A DNA stretch of 64,000 bases from Chryseobacterium takakiae (GCF_900129385.1 NZ_FQVO01000016.1:1-64000); one strand, 5' to 3'. Shown: positions 16,881 to 25,759, numbered from the stretch's first letter. Notes: generated by a model not told the origin, from the sequence alone. Made by a program: numbers and translations.

Positions 16881-19385
16881 CTATTGATTTGCTTTGTCCC
16901 GCCTTTGCATTGCGATATGTTTAATGGCGAGTTCTACATTACCGTCCAATTCGGAAGCAAGCTGCATTACTTCCATTTTTTCGGTTTCTTCGGTCGTGTA
17001 AGCGAGGTATTCCTCCAAACTAACTTCGGTGGCATAGACTGCCGAGTGCGTACCACCTAAGCCAATCCAAACCTCTTTGTAAAGTCGGCTCGCATCGTTG
17101 TTCATATTGATGGAAAGTACCTGCCCTTTCTCTTTGTCCGTAAGTCCGAGCATCGCCTGTATGTCATCAAACTTGTTCATATACTTGCGTTGGTCAAGCA
17201 GGATTTTACAGTCGGAGTTATTGATGATACTTTCTTTCACAATGGGCGACTGGATGATGTCGTCAACCTCTTGTGTTACTACAATCGCTTCCCCGAAGAA
17301 TTTGCGGACGGTCTTAAACAAATACTTGATGTATTCCGCCATTCCCTCTTTCGCTATCGCTTTCCAAGCCTCTTCAATCAGGATGAGCTTACGAATACCT
17401 TTCAGTCGGCGCATCTTATTGATGAACACCTCCATAATGATAATCGTGACTATGGGAAAGAGGATTTTGTGGTCTTTAATCGCATCAATCTCAAACACGA
17501 TAAAGCGTTTGGATAAGAGGTCTAACTGCTTGTTGGAGTTCAGCAGGTAATCGTATTCCCCGCCTTTGTAATAGGGTTCGAGTACGTTCAGGAAGTTGGC
17601 AATATCAAAGTCCTTTTCCCTGACCTGCTTTTCTTCCAGTACCTTGCGGTAGTCGCCTTTTACATACTCATAGAAACCGTTGAATGACGGGTAAACATCT
17701 TCCGTTTTGATACGCTCGATATAACCGCTTACTGCATTGGAAAGGGCAACTTCTTCCGAACGGGTTGGCGGCTCATCATCACGTTTCCATAAAGTCAGTA
17801 TCAAAGTCTTGATACTTTCCCTTTTCTCAATGTCTAACACGCCATCATCGGTATAGAAAGGGTTAAAGGCAATCGGGTTATCTTCGGTATAAGTGAAGTA
17901 AACACCGTCTTCGCCTTTGGTCTTTCCTTTGATGAGTTCGCATATGCCCTGATAAGAGTTACCCGTATCTACCAACAGTACGTGTGCGCCCTGTTCGTAA
18001 TACTGCCGTACCATATGGTTAGTGAAGAATGATTTACCACTGCCGGAGGGACCAAGTATGAACTTGTTCCGGTTCGTGATGATACCACGCTTCATAGGCA
18101 GGTCGGAAATATCCAAATGGATAGGTTTTCCTGTAAGCCTGTCAGCCATCTTGATACCGAACGGCGAGGGCGAATTGTGGTAGTTGGTTTCTTCCGTAAA
18201 GAAGCACAATGCAGGCTCAATGAACGTGTAAAAACTTTCTTCGCTCGGAAAGTCGCCTGCATTGCCCGGCATTCCTGCCCAGTACAAGGTAGCCACATCC
18301 GTAGTGTTATGCCGGGGTTTACACTCCATCAGTGCCAATGCACTACCGCAATCGTTCTTTAGCTGTTTCAGTTCCGCAGGGTCTTCCGACCACGCCATAA
18401 TGTTGAAGTGCGCACGGATGGAGGACAGCCCGAAGCTGTGGGCTTCGTTCAGGTACTTTTCTATCCACTCTTTGTTGATTTGATTGGCACGGCTGTACCT
18501 TGCCAGTGAGTGCATATTCCGTGCGGACTTCTCGAACTTTTGAAGGTTGTCTTCGCTGTTATCCAAAAAAATGTACTGGTTGTAGATGTGGTTGCAGCTT
18601 AACAGCAAACCCACAGGTGCAGCGAATGACAGGCGACAGTCGCTACGGTCGGTTGATAGCTTTTCAAAACGGGTATCTGCTGATACTGTTCCGGGCAGGT
18701 CGTCCGTATCGGAAAGCGTGTGCAGGCTTAACCTTTTGTTGCCGATGCGTACCTCTTCGTTTCCGAGTGCGATGTCCTGCATTGGTGTTGCGGCTCCCTT
18801 CGATAACGTGAGGTACTGTTCCAGTAATCCCTGTGTATTGTCCGTTCCGATAATGTCCTCTTCGGTCAAACGTCGCAGGCTTACAAAACCGCTATCGTTT
18901 ACGATACGTTCAAACTGGGCGACCGCCTCCATAAAGCGGTGTATCGTTTCCTTGTTCCTGATTTCCTTTGGTATCAGCGTACCTTTGCAAAGCGAACTGA
19001 AGTTGCTTTGCATCCGTATTCTTTCCTTAGTGGTCTTCGTAAGGAACAGGTAGCAATAATGGTTCAGGAACGGTCGCTCGTTGAAATGGCGTTGATAAGA
19101 CTTTGATAAAAAGCTCTGGTCTTCCTTTGCCAAATCGGGCGCATAGCTTTCCTTGATGTACCAATCCTGTTTGTGAATGACCGTAAAATCAGGCAGGGTT
19201 TTAATCGCTTTGTGCCAGGCGGAATGTATGGCTTCGTATTCCGCAGAAGCGACTGTGAACAGTTCCGGCAAACGCACTTCAAAGCAAGCGGTAATGTCCG
19301 CATCTTTGGATAAGATGCAGTTGTTCTCTACTGCCAGCAACGGAAATTTGTTTTCCAGTGTGGTGGTCTTTGCTACATTTCTCAT
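16881..19385 (-). CDS. traG: TraG-family conjugation ATPase (VirB4-like)
   Basis: The 834-aa cytoplasmic ATPase powers assembly of the type IV secretion channel. Walker A is GPSGSGKS (about 447-454). Walker B lies in KLILIEEAWKAI (about 660-671), followed by a TQEVDDII segment. The N-terminal 430 residues are the VirB4-type domain. Its start overlaps the traF stop by 4 bp, so translation is probably coupled. It is the most conserved part of the transfer region. Confidence 0.95.
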   Translation of the reverse strand: MRNVAKTTTLENKFPLLAVENNCILSKDADITACFEVRLPELFTVASAEYEAIHSAWHKAIKTLPDFTVIHKQDWYIKESYAPDLAKEDQSFLSKSYQRHFNERPFLNHYCYLFLTKTTKERIRMQSNFSSLCKGTLIPKEIRNKETIHRFMEAVAQFERIVNDSGFVSLRRLTEEDIIGTDNTQGLLEQYLTLSKGAATPMQDIALGNEEVRIGNKRLSLHTLSDTDDLPGTVSADTRFEKLSTDRSDCRLSFAAPVGLLLSCNHIYNQYIFLDNSEDNLQKFEKSARNMHSLARYSRANQINKEWIEKYLNEAHSFGLSSIRAHFNIMAWSEDPAELKQLKNDCGSALALMECKPRHNTTDVATLYWAGMPGNAGDFPSEESFYTFIEPALCFFTEETNYHNSPSPFGIKMADRLTGKPIHLDISDLPMKRGIITNRNKFILGPSGSGKSFFTNHMVRQYYEQGAHVLLVDTGNSYQGICELIKGKTKGEDGVYFTYTEDNPIAFNPFYTDDGVLDIEKRESIKTLILTLWKRDDEPPTRSEEVALSNAVSGYIERIKTEDVYPSFNGFYEYVKGDYRKVLEEKQVREKDFDIANFLNVLEPYYKGGEYDYLLNSNKQLDLLSKRFIVFEIDAIKDHKILFPIVTIIIMEVFINKMRRLKGIRKLILIEEAWKAIAKEGMAEYIKYLFKTVRKFFGEAIVVTQEVDDIIQSPIVKESIINNSDCKILLDQRKYMNKFDDIQAMLGLTDKEKGQVLSINMNNDASRLYKEVWIGLGGTHSAVYATEVSLEEYLAYTTEETEKMEVMQLASELDGNVELAIKHIAMQRRDKANQ

Positions 19386-19711
19386 ACGGCATTCTGTTTA
19401 GGTGTGAATTTTAAATAGCGGTGTACAGGCTTGCGGCAGATGATGTAGCGGGGATGCCTTTTATTGCCTGCAATTTTCATCAGCCCGTGTTCGCCGTACT
19501 TCCTGTTCAGCGAAAAGGTCTGCCATACGATGAGCGAAGCACCGCCTGCTCCGAGGAACAGGCAGATGTAAGAGTTTACGCCTGCCATATACAGTATCAT
19601 CACGAGGATAAGCGTACCGAGCAGCCCGCCTGCGAAAATGAACAGGTATTGTGCTTTCAGCCCTTTAAATTCCACCGTCCTGCCGATGCCTTTGTTGATA
19701 TTGTAATTCAT
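19382..19711 (-). CDS. traF: TraF conjugal transfer protein (DUF4133)
   Basis: From MNYNINKGIGRTVEFKGLKAQYLF the protein is 109 aa with two adjacent membrane helices (about 24-62). It is the DUF4133 family, VirB3-like in position and topology. A longer frame starts upstream at 19786 but would overlap traE and lacks family features, so the start at 19711 is preferred. The basic C-terminus (RYIICRKPVHRYLKFTPK) overlaps traG by 4 bp. Confidence 0.88.
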   Translation of the reverse strand: MNYNINKGIGRTVEFKGLKAQYLFIFAGGLLGTLILVMILYMAGVNSYICLFLGAGGASLIVWQTFSLNRKYGEHGLMKIAGNKRHPRYIICRKPVHRYLKFTPKQNAV

Positions 19712-19722
19712 AAGGCAAAGGA

Positions 19723-20028
19723 TTAAAGGAAGAATGAACGCAGGATAGTAGCGGCAACAATCAGGAAGATACACGCACCGAACCACGAAGCTGCGGTCTT
19801 ACTCGTGTCGGGGTCGCCGGAACTGAATTTGTTGTACACCTTAACGCCCCCGATTAACCCGACGACTGCACCGATGGCGTAGATTAACTGCGTTGCGGGG
19901 TCGAAATAACTTGTTACCATTTGGGTAGCCTCGTTGATACCTGCCGAGCCGTTTCCCTGTGCGAACGCACCAATTCCTGACAGCATTGCCACGGCTGCCA
20001 GTAAAACTTTTTTTCTCTGTTTTTCCAT
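19723..20028 (-). CDS. traE: TraE conjugal transfer protein (DUF4134, pilin-like)
   Basis: The 101-aa protein has a signal peptide ending AFAQ, a short polar segment and two membrane helices (LIYAIGAVVGLIGGVKVY and WFGACIFLIVAATILRSFF), the layout of VirB2-like pilins. It is the first gene of the traE-Q operon, directly downstream of a paired-motif promoter (20112-20143). That is why the Argonaute cargo just upstream need not block transfer-gene expression. Confidence 0.88.
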   Translation of the reverse strand: MEKQRKKVLLAAVAMLSGIGAFAQGNGSAGINEATQMVTSYFDPATQLIYAIGAVVGLIGGVKVYNKFSSGDPDTSKTAASWFGACIFLIVAATILRSFFL

Positions 20029-20111
20029 AATTGAAACACATTAATTTGTTACTGTTTATCCCGCACTTTGCGAGCTTTCGGGACAAATGTCTTATGGAAA
20101 AAGAGGCGTTA

Positions 20112-20143
20112 CCGTAAAGTGGCAGTCAAAGGAAGTGTTTGGC
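20112..20143 (-). promoter_or_regulatory. Paired 12-bp operator, site D (traE), degenerate
   Basis: Read leftward the site is GCCAAACACTTC, spacer CTTTGACT, then the weak second half GCCACTTTACGG, 83 bp before traE. A -7-like ACATTTG lies downstream. One half-site is good; the other keeps only the GCCA edge and spacing. Confidence 0.45.
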
Positions 20144-20163
20144 TGTGAGTGGCTGTTAAAGCA

Positions 20164-20191
20164 AAAGGGCATCAGTTAACTGATGCCCTTT
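20164..20191 (-). terminator. Terminator of the Argonaute operon
   Basis: AAAGGGCATCAG (20164-20175) pairs perfectly with CTGATGCCCTTT (20180-20191) around a TTAA loop. It lies 35 bp after the membrane-protein stop and is followed by TTTT on the leftward transcript. Confidence 0.85.
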
Positions 20192-20226
20192 CAAATATTA
20201 CTTATTAATTTCAGAAAACAATCACA

Positions 20227-21132
20227 TTATGAGTTGTTACTAATTTTTAGGTCATTTAGCATTTCTTTAGGATATCCAAATAGCTGCATAATTATCTTTT
20301 GAGATGTATTCCTAATTACAGGTATTACATTTCCTAAAAAGCTAAGTCCTAATGCTCCAAAAATTGTAAATGCATAATTATACTTATCTATAAATTTTAT
20401 AGACTCTGGACTATAATTTGGAAGTTTAAGAATTGCATAAACCAACAGTCCAAATAGCATTGCCTGAACTATCCAAGATATATACTTAATTCGATTAATA
20501 AAATTTGCATTAAATTTCTTTAAGAGATCAACCTCTTTTTTGTCAGGAACGTCTTTCAGTAAGAATATCGTATCGTAAGCTTTAAGTGAACATAGGATTT
20601 GAAAGTCACTTCTGTTCTCAAATAATTTTACATTTCCGGTAATTCTTGTGTATGTGAAACCTACAAAATCATTAGTCATTAAAGACTGACCATTTATGCT
20701 TATAAACATAAAAACTATTTCCGGTAGATTACTTGTACTATAATAATTTTCATTTAATATATTTTCAAATGTTATTGTTATAGAGTTTCTGTTCCTGATA
20801 GAAACAATATCTTTTATCCAAGTTTTATCTAAATTAAATTTTACTATACCTGATATTAAGGAAAAGATTAAGAAATCATCATTAACAAATGGTGCTGGAG
20901 AACCTTTGCTCGGCTTACTCTTATTTTTTTTATTATAGTAACTTTCAAAATTCAGTTTATTGTTTGATAAAATAGCATCTATTAAACCATAAAAGATTTC
21001 TTCGCTTTCATTGGAGTTTTGACCTGAAGCAGTAATGTAAACTTTTCCAGATAAGAAATCATTGAAAGCTGAAAGCTTGGCATTCTCACTCACTCTTGCC
21101 AAATAACCTATTCTTTCTTCTAAAGGAACCAT
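20227..21132 (-). CDS. Argonaute-associated two-TM membrane protein (putative effector)
   Basis: The 301-aa protein has a soluble N-terminal region of about 210 residues and two C-terminal membrane helices (YISWIVQAMLFGLLVYAIL, about 224-242; YAFTIFGALGLSFLGNVIPVI, about 258-278). No enzymatic motif is recognised. Its start overlaps the Argonaute stop by 13 bp, so the two are translationally coupled. Catalytically dead long pAgos are known to be encoded with membrane, nuclease or SIR2 effectors that kill infected cells; this layout matches the membrane-effector type. Role inferred, homology untested. Confidence 0.6.
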   Translation of the reverse strand: MVPLEERIGYLARVSENAKLSAFNDFLSGKVYITASGQNSNESEEIFYGLIDAILSNNKLNFESYYNKKNKSKPSKGSPAPFVNDDFLIFSLISGIVKFNLDKTWIKDIVSIRNRNSITITFENILNENYYSTSNLPEIVFMFISINGQSLMTNDFVGFTYTRITGNVKLFENRSDFQILCSLKAYDTIFLLKDVPDKKEVDLLKKFNANFINRIKYISWIVQAMLFGLLVYAILKLPNYSPESIKFIDKYNYAFTIFGALGLSFLGNVIPVIRNTSQKIIMQLFGYPKEMLNDLKISNNS

Positions 21133-23411
21133 TTCTTTCTTTTTAGACCATAGTTTAAGTTATCAGCATCCCAATTTGGAATATTTCTCATTTTCCCCAA
21201 AAGCTTTGAAATGAGATTAGAGTATTTCATTGTCGCAGGCTCTTCGCCAGGTAAAAAACTCCTCCAGGACAAGTACGTGAATGAAAAAATCTGTTGGGTA
21301 ATATATCCTAAATCATAGAACAGCAAATCATTTAAATCACTACTATTATAATTTCCTTGTGGCGTTCTGATATTTATTAGGACTGGCTTACTTATACCTT
21401 GTTTGGCTGTTTTCAATTCATTTGCCCCAAACATTTGCACGATACAAGTTTTCTCGTCAAGAACAACGTTACTCCCTCTATTTGGTATATATTGTCCTTT
21501 TATCACATTACTACCGTATTTAGATATTCCAGATTGGCTTATATCAAACAGCATTGTTGGATGAACAGTACTTATCGTAACGAACGCAAACTTAATCTTG
21601 TATTGGGTAATATCACGAACCAACTGACTAATAACATCAAATTCAGTGTTTTTGATGGGCTTGAAGATATGAAAAATTAGCCTAACCGTATCTCCATCAG
21701 ACCATCCTTGTTCGGTGGAAAGTCTTATAATTGATTGCTTTAAACTTTTTAATAACTCTTCAAAATAGCCCTCAAATGGAACGTCTTTAACTTTATCTCC
21801 AAGTAGATATTGACCATCACTTGACATAAATGTTGTGATACCCACAACTCGGTTCTGTTCAGCACCGGCATATTGATTTTTTCTCAACCAACTATGACCA
21901 ATACCAATAATTATTTCTTTATCAACGGAGCGTTGAGAAGGAAGAACCCACGGAGTTCCCCCAAGTTTAGCGTAAATCTGAAGAGCAACCGAATTAAGAA
22001 TATATTCGTTATGATTACCTATTATCTCAGATGTAACAAACTGTACAGGAATTTCTAATGATAAAAGCTTAGCTTTAATTCGGTAATAAGGGTTTGCTAA
22101 ATCTGCTTGACGTTTAAAGCTTGCAGGGATTTCTATAATTGCCAAATGCGGTTTGTTTTCATCATAACCACTGATAACATTTAGATATTCATCAATGCTA
22201 TAAGCCTGTATTTCCCTTATATTAAGTATCACATCCTGCAAATCGTATTTTTTCTGAAGTCCTTTTTGAAAATATCGAGATTGAGGTATCCCATCTTTCA
22301 AATTCGAGAGAAACTTTGTGAAATTGCCCCTATTATTTCTATTACAAATACAAAGCACGTTAGGACTTTTAATGTCAAAAATTGAACTATCATATGGTCC
22401 ATAATTTGACAAGCCTAAGTCTGGATTAGAACTATTTGTTTTAGTTGCTGCGGGGTCAAAAATAAAAGTGGGAGTTTTTAGCTCAATACTATTTGATACC
22501 GATAACGGTTGGCTGTTAACTGTAAAACAAAAGCCATCTTTATTGTGAAATAAAATGGGGGCTGCATTTTCGCAAAATAAATGGTTTGATATTTTTAAAA
22601 TTTCATCGTACAACGCTTTTGTATTGTAAATATCGGAACGTTTACTCTCAATAAGGTTCATTATTTCATCACTTTTCTGTTGTGAAATAGCAAATGATAA
22701 ATAGTTACCTATATTATATTTGGATTTCTTGATGAATAATTGGTTGAGAGGGTATTCCTTAATTCCTTCGTTAGTCTCAATTCTCGCCTTATCATCAACT
22801 ATTTCAGCAATTACTCCTAATAGTTCTTCATTAGGTGCGAGAACTTCTGTTAAACCTGGAAGTATCTCCGCATACAGAACATCAACACCTATTAAGTTAT
22901 AGCCTTCTGAATGCAGTTCTAAACAAGATTTGTTAAATACCCAATTACGTTTTATATTGATAAGAAAACCAAATTGTTTAATTCCATTTATCTCAGTTAG
23001 ACGTAATTGAACCTCAATCAGTTTTTTATATGCGATACGCTTCCTAAGATTTTCCGGTAGTGCATTGTAAATAATATCATCTTTAGCTTGTGCAGAAAAA
23101 AAACGGAATGGATAAAAATCCACCGGAATATAGTTCGGAAATCTTTCTTTGAATGTCCTGAAAAAAAGATGTTTAATCAACGAAGCGGTAACCTGACTAT
23201 CATCAAATATTCTCTTAGGTATAATTTCTCCTGTCAGGATTGTATCTTCTCCTTCTTTGTTTGATATATAGATATAGTCACCATTCCTAAAAAAAGAATG
23301 AGTTGCATTATATAATGCCCTTAGCTCTTTAAGCCGTTCTTCTGAATAAGGTTCTGTCTTAATCTGGTATTCTTCAAACTCAAACTTAATTGGAAAGTAG
23401 TTTAGTTGCAT
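21120..23411 (-). CDS. Prokaryotic Argonaute, long type, catalytic Asp missing
   Basis: Argonautes bind a short guide nucleic acid and recognise complementary targets. From MQLNYFPIKFEF the protein is 763 aa. A MID domain is supported by YYRIKAKLLSLEIPVQFV (about 442-459) and NSVALQIYAKLGGTPWVLP (about 473-492), which keeps the Y-K-Q-K-type guide 5'-phosphate pocket. The PIWI domain runs from about 499 to the end: IIIGIGHSW, GYFEEL, HIFKPIKNTEFD and the C-terminal SFTYLSWRSFLPG. The first catalytic Asp position reads Gly-Ile-Gly-His, so target cleavage is unlikely. The N-terminal about 250 residues fit N/L1/PAZ-like domains, so the long-B class is most likely. A Met at 23492 would overlap the regulator gene, so 23411 is preferred. 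Confidence 0.85.
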   Translation of the reverse strand: MQLNYFPIKFEFEEYQIKTEPYSEERLKELRALYNATHSFFRNGDYIYISNKEGEDTILTGEIIPKRIFDDSQVTASLIKHLFFRTFKERFPNYIPVDFYPFRFFSAQAKDDIIYNALPENLRKRIAYKKLIEVQLRLTEINGIKQFGFLINIKRNWVFNKSCLELHSEGYNLIGVDVLYAEILPGLTEVLAPNEELLGVIAEIVDDKARIETNEGIKEYPLNQLFIKKSKYNIGNYLSFAISQQKSDEIMNLIESKRSDIYNTKALYDEILKISNHLFCENAAPILFHNKDGFCFTVNSQPLSVSNSIELKTPTFIFDPAATKTNSSNPDLGLSNYGPYDSSIFDIKSPNVLCICNRNNRGNFTKFLSNLKDGIPQSRYFQKGLQKKYDLQDVILNIREIQAYSIDEYLNVISGYDENKPHLAIIEIPASFKRQADLANPYYRIKAKLLSLEIPVQFVTSEIIGNHNEYILNSVALQIYAKLGGTPWVLPSQRSVDKEIIIGIGHSWLRKNQYAGAEQNRVVGITTFMSSDGQYLLGDKVKDVPFEGYFEELLKSLKQSIIRLSTEQGWSDGDTVRLIFHIFKPIKNTEFDVISQLVRDITQYKIKFAFVTISTVHPTMLFDISQSGISKYGSNVIKGQYIPNRGSNVVLDEKTCIVQMFGANELKTAKQGISKPVLINIRTPQGNYNSSDLNDLLFYDLGYITQQIFSFTYLSWRSFLPGEEPATMKYSNLISKLLGKMRNIPNWDADNLNYGLKRKKWFL

Positions 23412-23415
23412 ATCA

Positions 23416-23709
23416 TTACTTCTTTTGTATTCGTTTTTCTGACTTTTTAAGTGCCTTGTATGCCAACGGTTCTTCTTCCAAAATTTCCACAATCTTGTCC
23501 GAAAGCCAAATAACTAAAAGTTCATCCACCTCTACATCTAAGACTTCTGCTAATTTGGCAACTTGCTCTCGGTTAGCTTTTCTTTCACCTCTTTCAATTT
23601 TACTAATAAGAGCCGTGTCTATTTCTAAAATAGCAGCAACTTGTCTTAGCAGCAGCCCTTTCTTTTCTCTTAGTTTCCTAACTATTATTCCGAAGTTTTG
23701 GAGTTCCAT
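23416..23709 (-). CDS. XRE/Cro-family HTH regulator of the Argonaute operon
   Basis: The 97-aa protein is mostly one XRE helix-turn-helix: FGIIVRKLREKKGLLLRQVAAILEIDTALISKIERGERKANREQVAKLAEVL (about 6-58), with a charged C-terminal helix. It ends 4 bp before the Argonaute start, so all three genes form one operon. It probably represses its own promoter (-7 at 23733-23740), where TGAC-containing repeats (TGACaagTCA near 23713-23722) may be its operator. Confidence 0.85.
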   Translation of the reverse strand: MELQNFGIIVRKLREKKGLLLRQVAAILEIDTALISKIERGERKANREQVAKLAEVLDVEVDELLVIWLSDKIVEILEEEPLAYKALKKSEKRIQKK

Positions 23710-23732
23710 TTCAATGACTTGTCACTTTATGT

Positions 23733-23740
23733 CAAATTTA
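23733..23740 (-). promoter_or_regulatory. -7 promoter element of the Argonaute operon
   Basis: The leftward strand reads TAAATTTG, a perfect TAnnTTTG, 23 bp before the HTH start. Immediately downstream lies TGACaagTCA, a short palindrome suited to an XRE dimer. No clear -33 TTG is seen at the expected spacing. Confidence 0.55.
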
Positions 23741-23787
23741 ATGAAATTTTATTAACTTTTTGGTTAGTAAAGATTATAGAAAATAAA

Positions 23788-23824
23788 AAGGACAAAAGGA
23801 TAATAAATATTTCCTTTTGTCCTT
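23788..23824 (-). terminator. Terminator between traD and the Argonaute operon
   Basis: AAGGACAAAAGGA (23788-23800) pairs perfectly with TCCTTTTGTCCTT (23812-23824). Coming from traD it would stop leftward transcripts before the Argonaute operon; the following complement of AAATAAAA provides T residues. Confidence 0.75.
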
Positions 23825-23867
23825 ATAAAGCATCTACTATACGACGTTTAAGAAAAGAGTAGATATT

Positions 23868-24503
23868 TCACACAAACTCCCCAATGTCAAAATCATCCAA
23901 ATCACTTTTCCGCAAGGTGGAAGAACCGTCATCGCTTTCAGATGAAAGTTTGCTATCCAAAAGCTCGGCAATTTTTCGGGAAGCACCCTCAATGGAATTT
24001 TCCAGTAAGCTGAATAATTCGGTTCCCTGTAATTTCTGAACTATGGCTACCGCTGTTTCCTTTTGAGCCTGTTCCAAATTCTCTTTTTGGAGCAACGCCC
24101 CTACGGAGCTTAGTTCGTCGTAGGTAACCCCTTGGGCAAAACCGTTATCGCCACCGGATATTCCGTACCTGTTCCATTCTTCTTCCTCTTCCTCCAAATC
24201 AGGCATATTGCTGAAAACTTCGTCCAGTTCTTCCTGCGGAATTTGAATGCTGACGTTTTCGTTTTCGTCGTATTCAATGTCTAAATTATCAGGGTTTATC
24301 TCCGGTTCCGTTATTTGGCTTTCATTGGCAGTGTTTGGCAGGGAATGGCTTTTTACTGGCTTGGGCTGCCCCATAATATCGGGCAGGTTCGGGTTAACTT
24401 TTTCCTGCGTGGGCTTCTGCTCCGACCTTTTATGAATGAAAATCTTATCCTGCAAAAGCAGGACAATGACGACGAGCAGGCAAATCACAATTACTATTTC
24501 CAT
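23868..24503 (-). CDS. traD: TraD-like conjugal transfer protein
   Basis: The 211-aa protein has an N-terminal membrane helix (IVIVICLLVVIVLLLQ, about 3-18), a proline-rich linker and a very acidic middle (LEEEEEEWN, about 102-110). The C-terminal helical domain reads GVTYDELSSVGALLQKENLEQAQKETAVAIVQKLQGTELF. This layout is called TraD in Bacteroidetes ICE annotations. It is third in the traA operon, 11 bp after the DUF3408 gene. It also contains one copy of the paired motif (24308-24339) in coding sequence. Confidence 0.75.
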   Translation of the reverse strand: MEIVIVICLLVVIVLLLQDKIFIHKRSEQKPTQEKVNPNLPDIMGQPKPVKSHSLPNTANESQITEPEINPDNLDIEYDENENVSIQIPQEELDEVFSNMPDLEEEEEEWNRYGISGGDNGFAQGVTYDELSSVGALLQKENLEQAQKETAVAIVQKLQGTELFSLLENSIEGASRKIAELLDSKLSSESDDGSSTLRKSDLDDFDIGEFV

Positions 24504-24514
24504 AATCAGATGCT

Positions 24515-24964
24515 TTAAAAAATGGGTTTAAACTTTTCGTTGAAATCATCGGTAATGGCTTTTTCAAACAGTTCAAAATGATGTTCCAGTATGTTGTCAA
24601 GATAGGCATACAGGGGTATGGCATCTTTACCAATGACCTGTACAATACGGGATAGCCGTTCGTGGTATTCCTGCCGGATATAAATACTTTTATCGCCCCG
24701 CTTCGTCATCGAGTGGGTTTTCAAAAAATGTTCGCCGTAGCTTCCGTCAAGATTTTTCTTTGTGCGGTTCCTTTCCCGCTGTGCAGGCTTGCTTTGTGGT
24801 AATTCTTCCTGCTGCACCTCGTCTTTTGCCGCTTCCTTTACCTGCTCTTCAGCAGGTTCGGGCGGTAGCTGTAAGCCGTCCTTTTTAACGCCGTCCACCA
24901 TCAGGTTCATCATCATTTCCTCGTTAATGTCCGGCGTGACTTTTCTTTTATTATCTTTTTCCAT
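24515..24964 (-). CDS. traB: DUF3408 conjugal transfer protein (TraB-like)
   Basis: The 149-aa protein has a disordered, charged N-terminal half and a C-terminal DUF3408 domain (SIYIRQEYHERLSRIVQVIGKDAIPLYAYLDNILEHHFE, about 93-131), which resembles a ribbon-helix-helix-type DNA-binding module. It lies between the ParA-like traA (4-bp gap) and traD. It is likely to partner the ParA ATPase in DNA handling during transfer; this is inferred. Confidence 0.82.
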   Translation of the reverse strand: MEKDNKRKVTPDINEEMMMNLMVDGVKKDGLQLPPEPAEEQVKEAAKDEVQQEELPQSKPAQRERNRTKKNLDGSYGEHFLKTHSMTKRGDKSIYIRQEYHERLSRIVQVIGKDAIPLYAYLDNILEHHFELFEKAITDDFNEKFKPIF

Positions 24965-24968
24965 AGCA

Positions 24969-25736
24969 CTACGATTGAATGATGTTTAAAAATTCGCTGA
25001 TGAACAGGTCTAACTGGCAGGCTTTCATCAAACGCTCATCGGGTGGCATTATCGTAGAACGGAAAACTGTTTTGCTGTCCACTTCACTTTCCTTGCGAAA
25101 ACGGGTGCTGTTCTTGATTTGGCTTTGCATCAGGCTTAACCCCAGTTGCCCGATAAGCTGATTATACACGTCATATAAGGGCGTGCTTTCCCTGCCGTCC
25201 ACCTGGTTCCAAAACAGGTTAATGCTTTGTATGGAAGTTTCGCCTTTTTTCATAATTACATCCTGTAAAAGCTGTGTGAAGATGAGCGTACTTTCCATTA
25301 CCACACGGTCTGCCGTGATAGGCGTAAAGATGTGGTGCATACCTGCCAATGCTTTCAGAATTCCGGGCGTGTTCACGGTTCCGGGCAGGTCGAAGAACAG
25401 CACATCAAGCGGAACAGGGGAAGTGTTTACAAATTCGTGCGCCGCATCGAGTACGCTATCCGCTTTGTGCTGCATAATGGGATAGGCTTTTTTATTGATG
25501 GTGGTAAACTGCTTATATGCCAGTTTTTTCAACGCCTCATTTTCCATTACCATTGCCAAATCACGGGTTTTCATTTTCATCAGGCTGTGCTGCGGAAAAT
25601 CCGCATCAAAAACGGCTACGTTGTAGCCCAACCGATAGTGCATCGTACTGGCGACAAGCGTGGTAAATGTGCTTTTGCCAACACCGCCTTTTTGAGAAGA
25701 AAAAGCGACAAACAGAGGTTTCTTTCTTGTGTCCAT
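24969..25736 (-). CDS. traA: TraA, ParA/MinD-family ATPase
   Basis: The deviant Walker A motif KGGVGKST (about 15-22) in FVAFSSQKGGVGKSTFTTLVAS, the VAVFDADFPQHSL switch and FFDLPGT (about 114-120) identify a ParA-type ATPase of 255 aa. It heads the leftward traA-traB-traD run. In CTnDOT-type elements this is the first transfer gene. Its upstream leader is long (over 400 bp), repetitive, and begins at the paired operator site C. Confidence 0.9.
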   Translation of the reverse strand: MDTRKKPLFVAFSSQKGGVGKSTFTTLVASTMHYRLGYNVAVFDADFPQHSLMKMKTRDLAMVMENEALKKLAYKQFTTINKKAYPIMQHKADSVLDAAHEFVNTSPVPLDVLFFDLPGTVNTPGILKALAGMHHIFTPITADRVVMESTLIFTQLLQDVIMKKGETSIQSINLFWNQVDGRESTPLYDVYNQLIGQLGLSLMQSQIKNSTRFRKESEVDSKTVFRSTIMPPDERLMKACQLDLFISEFLNIIQS

Positions 25737-25759
25737 ATTTTTAAAATTTAAAGTTTACA

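Noticed and set aside
23409-23492. Upstream Met of the Argonaute frame (23492)
   Set aside because: It would overlap the XRE gene by about 76 bp and adds a basic, low-quality N-terminus; ATG 23411 directly follows the regulator stop.
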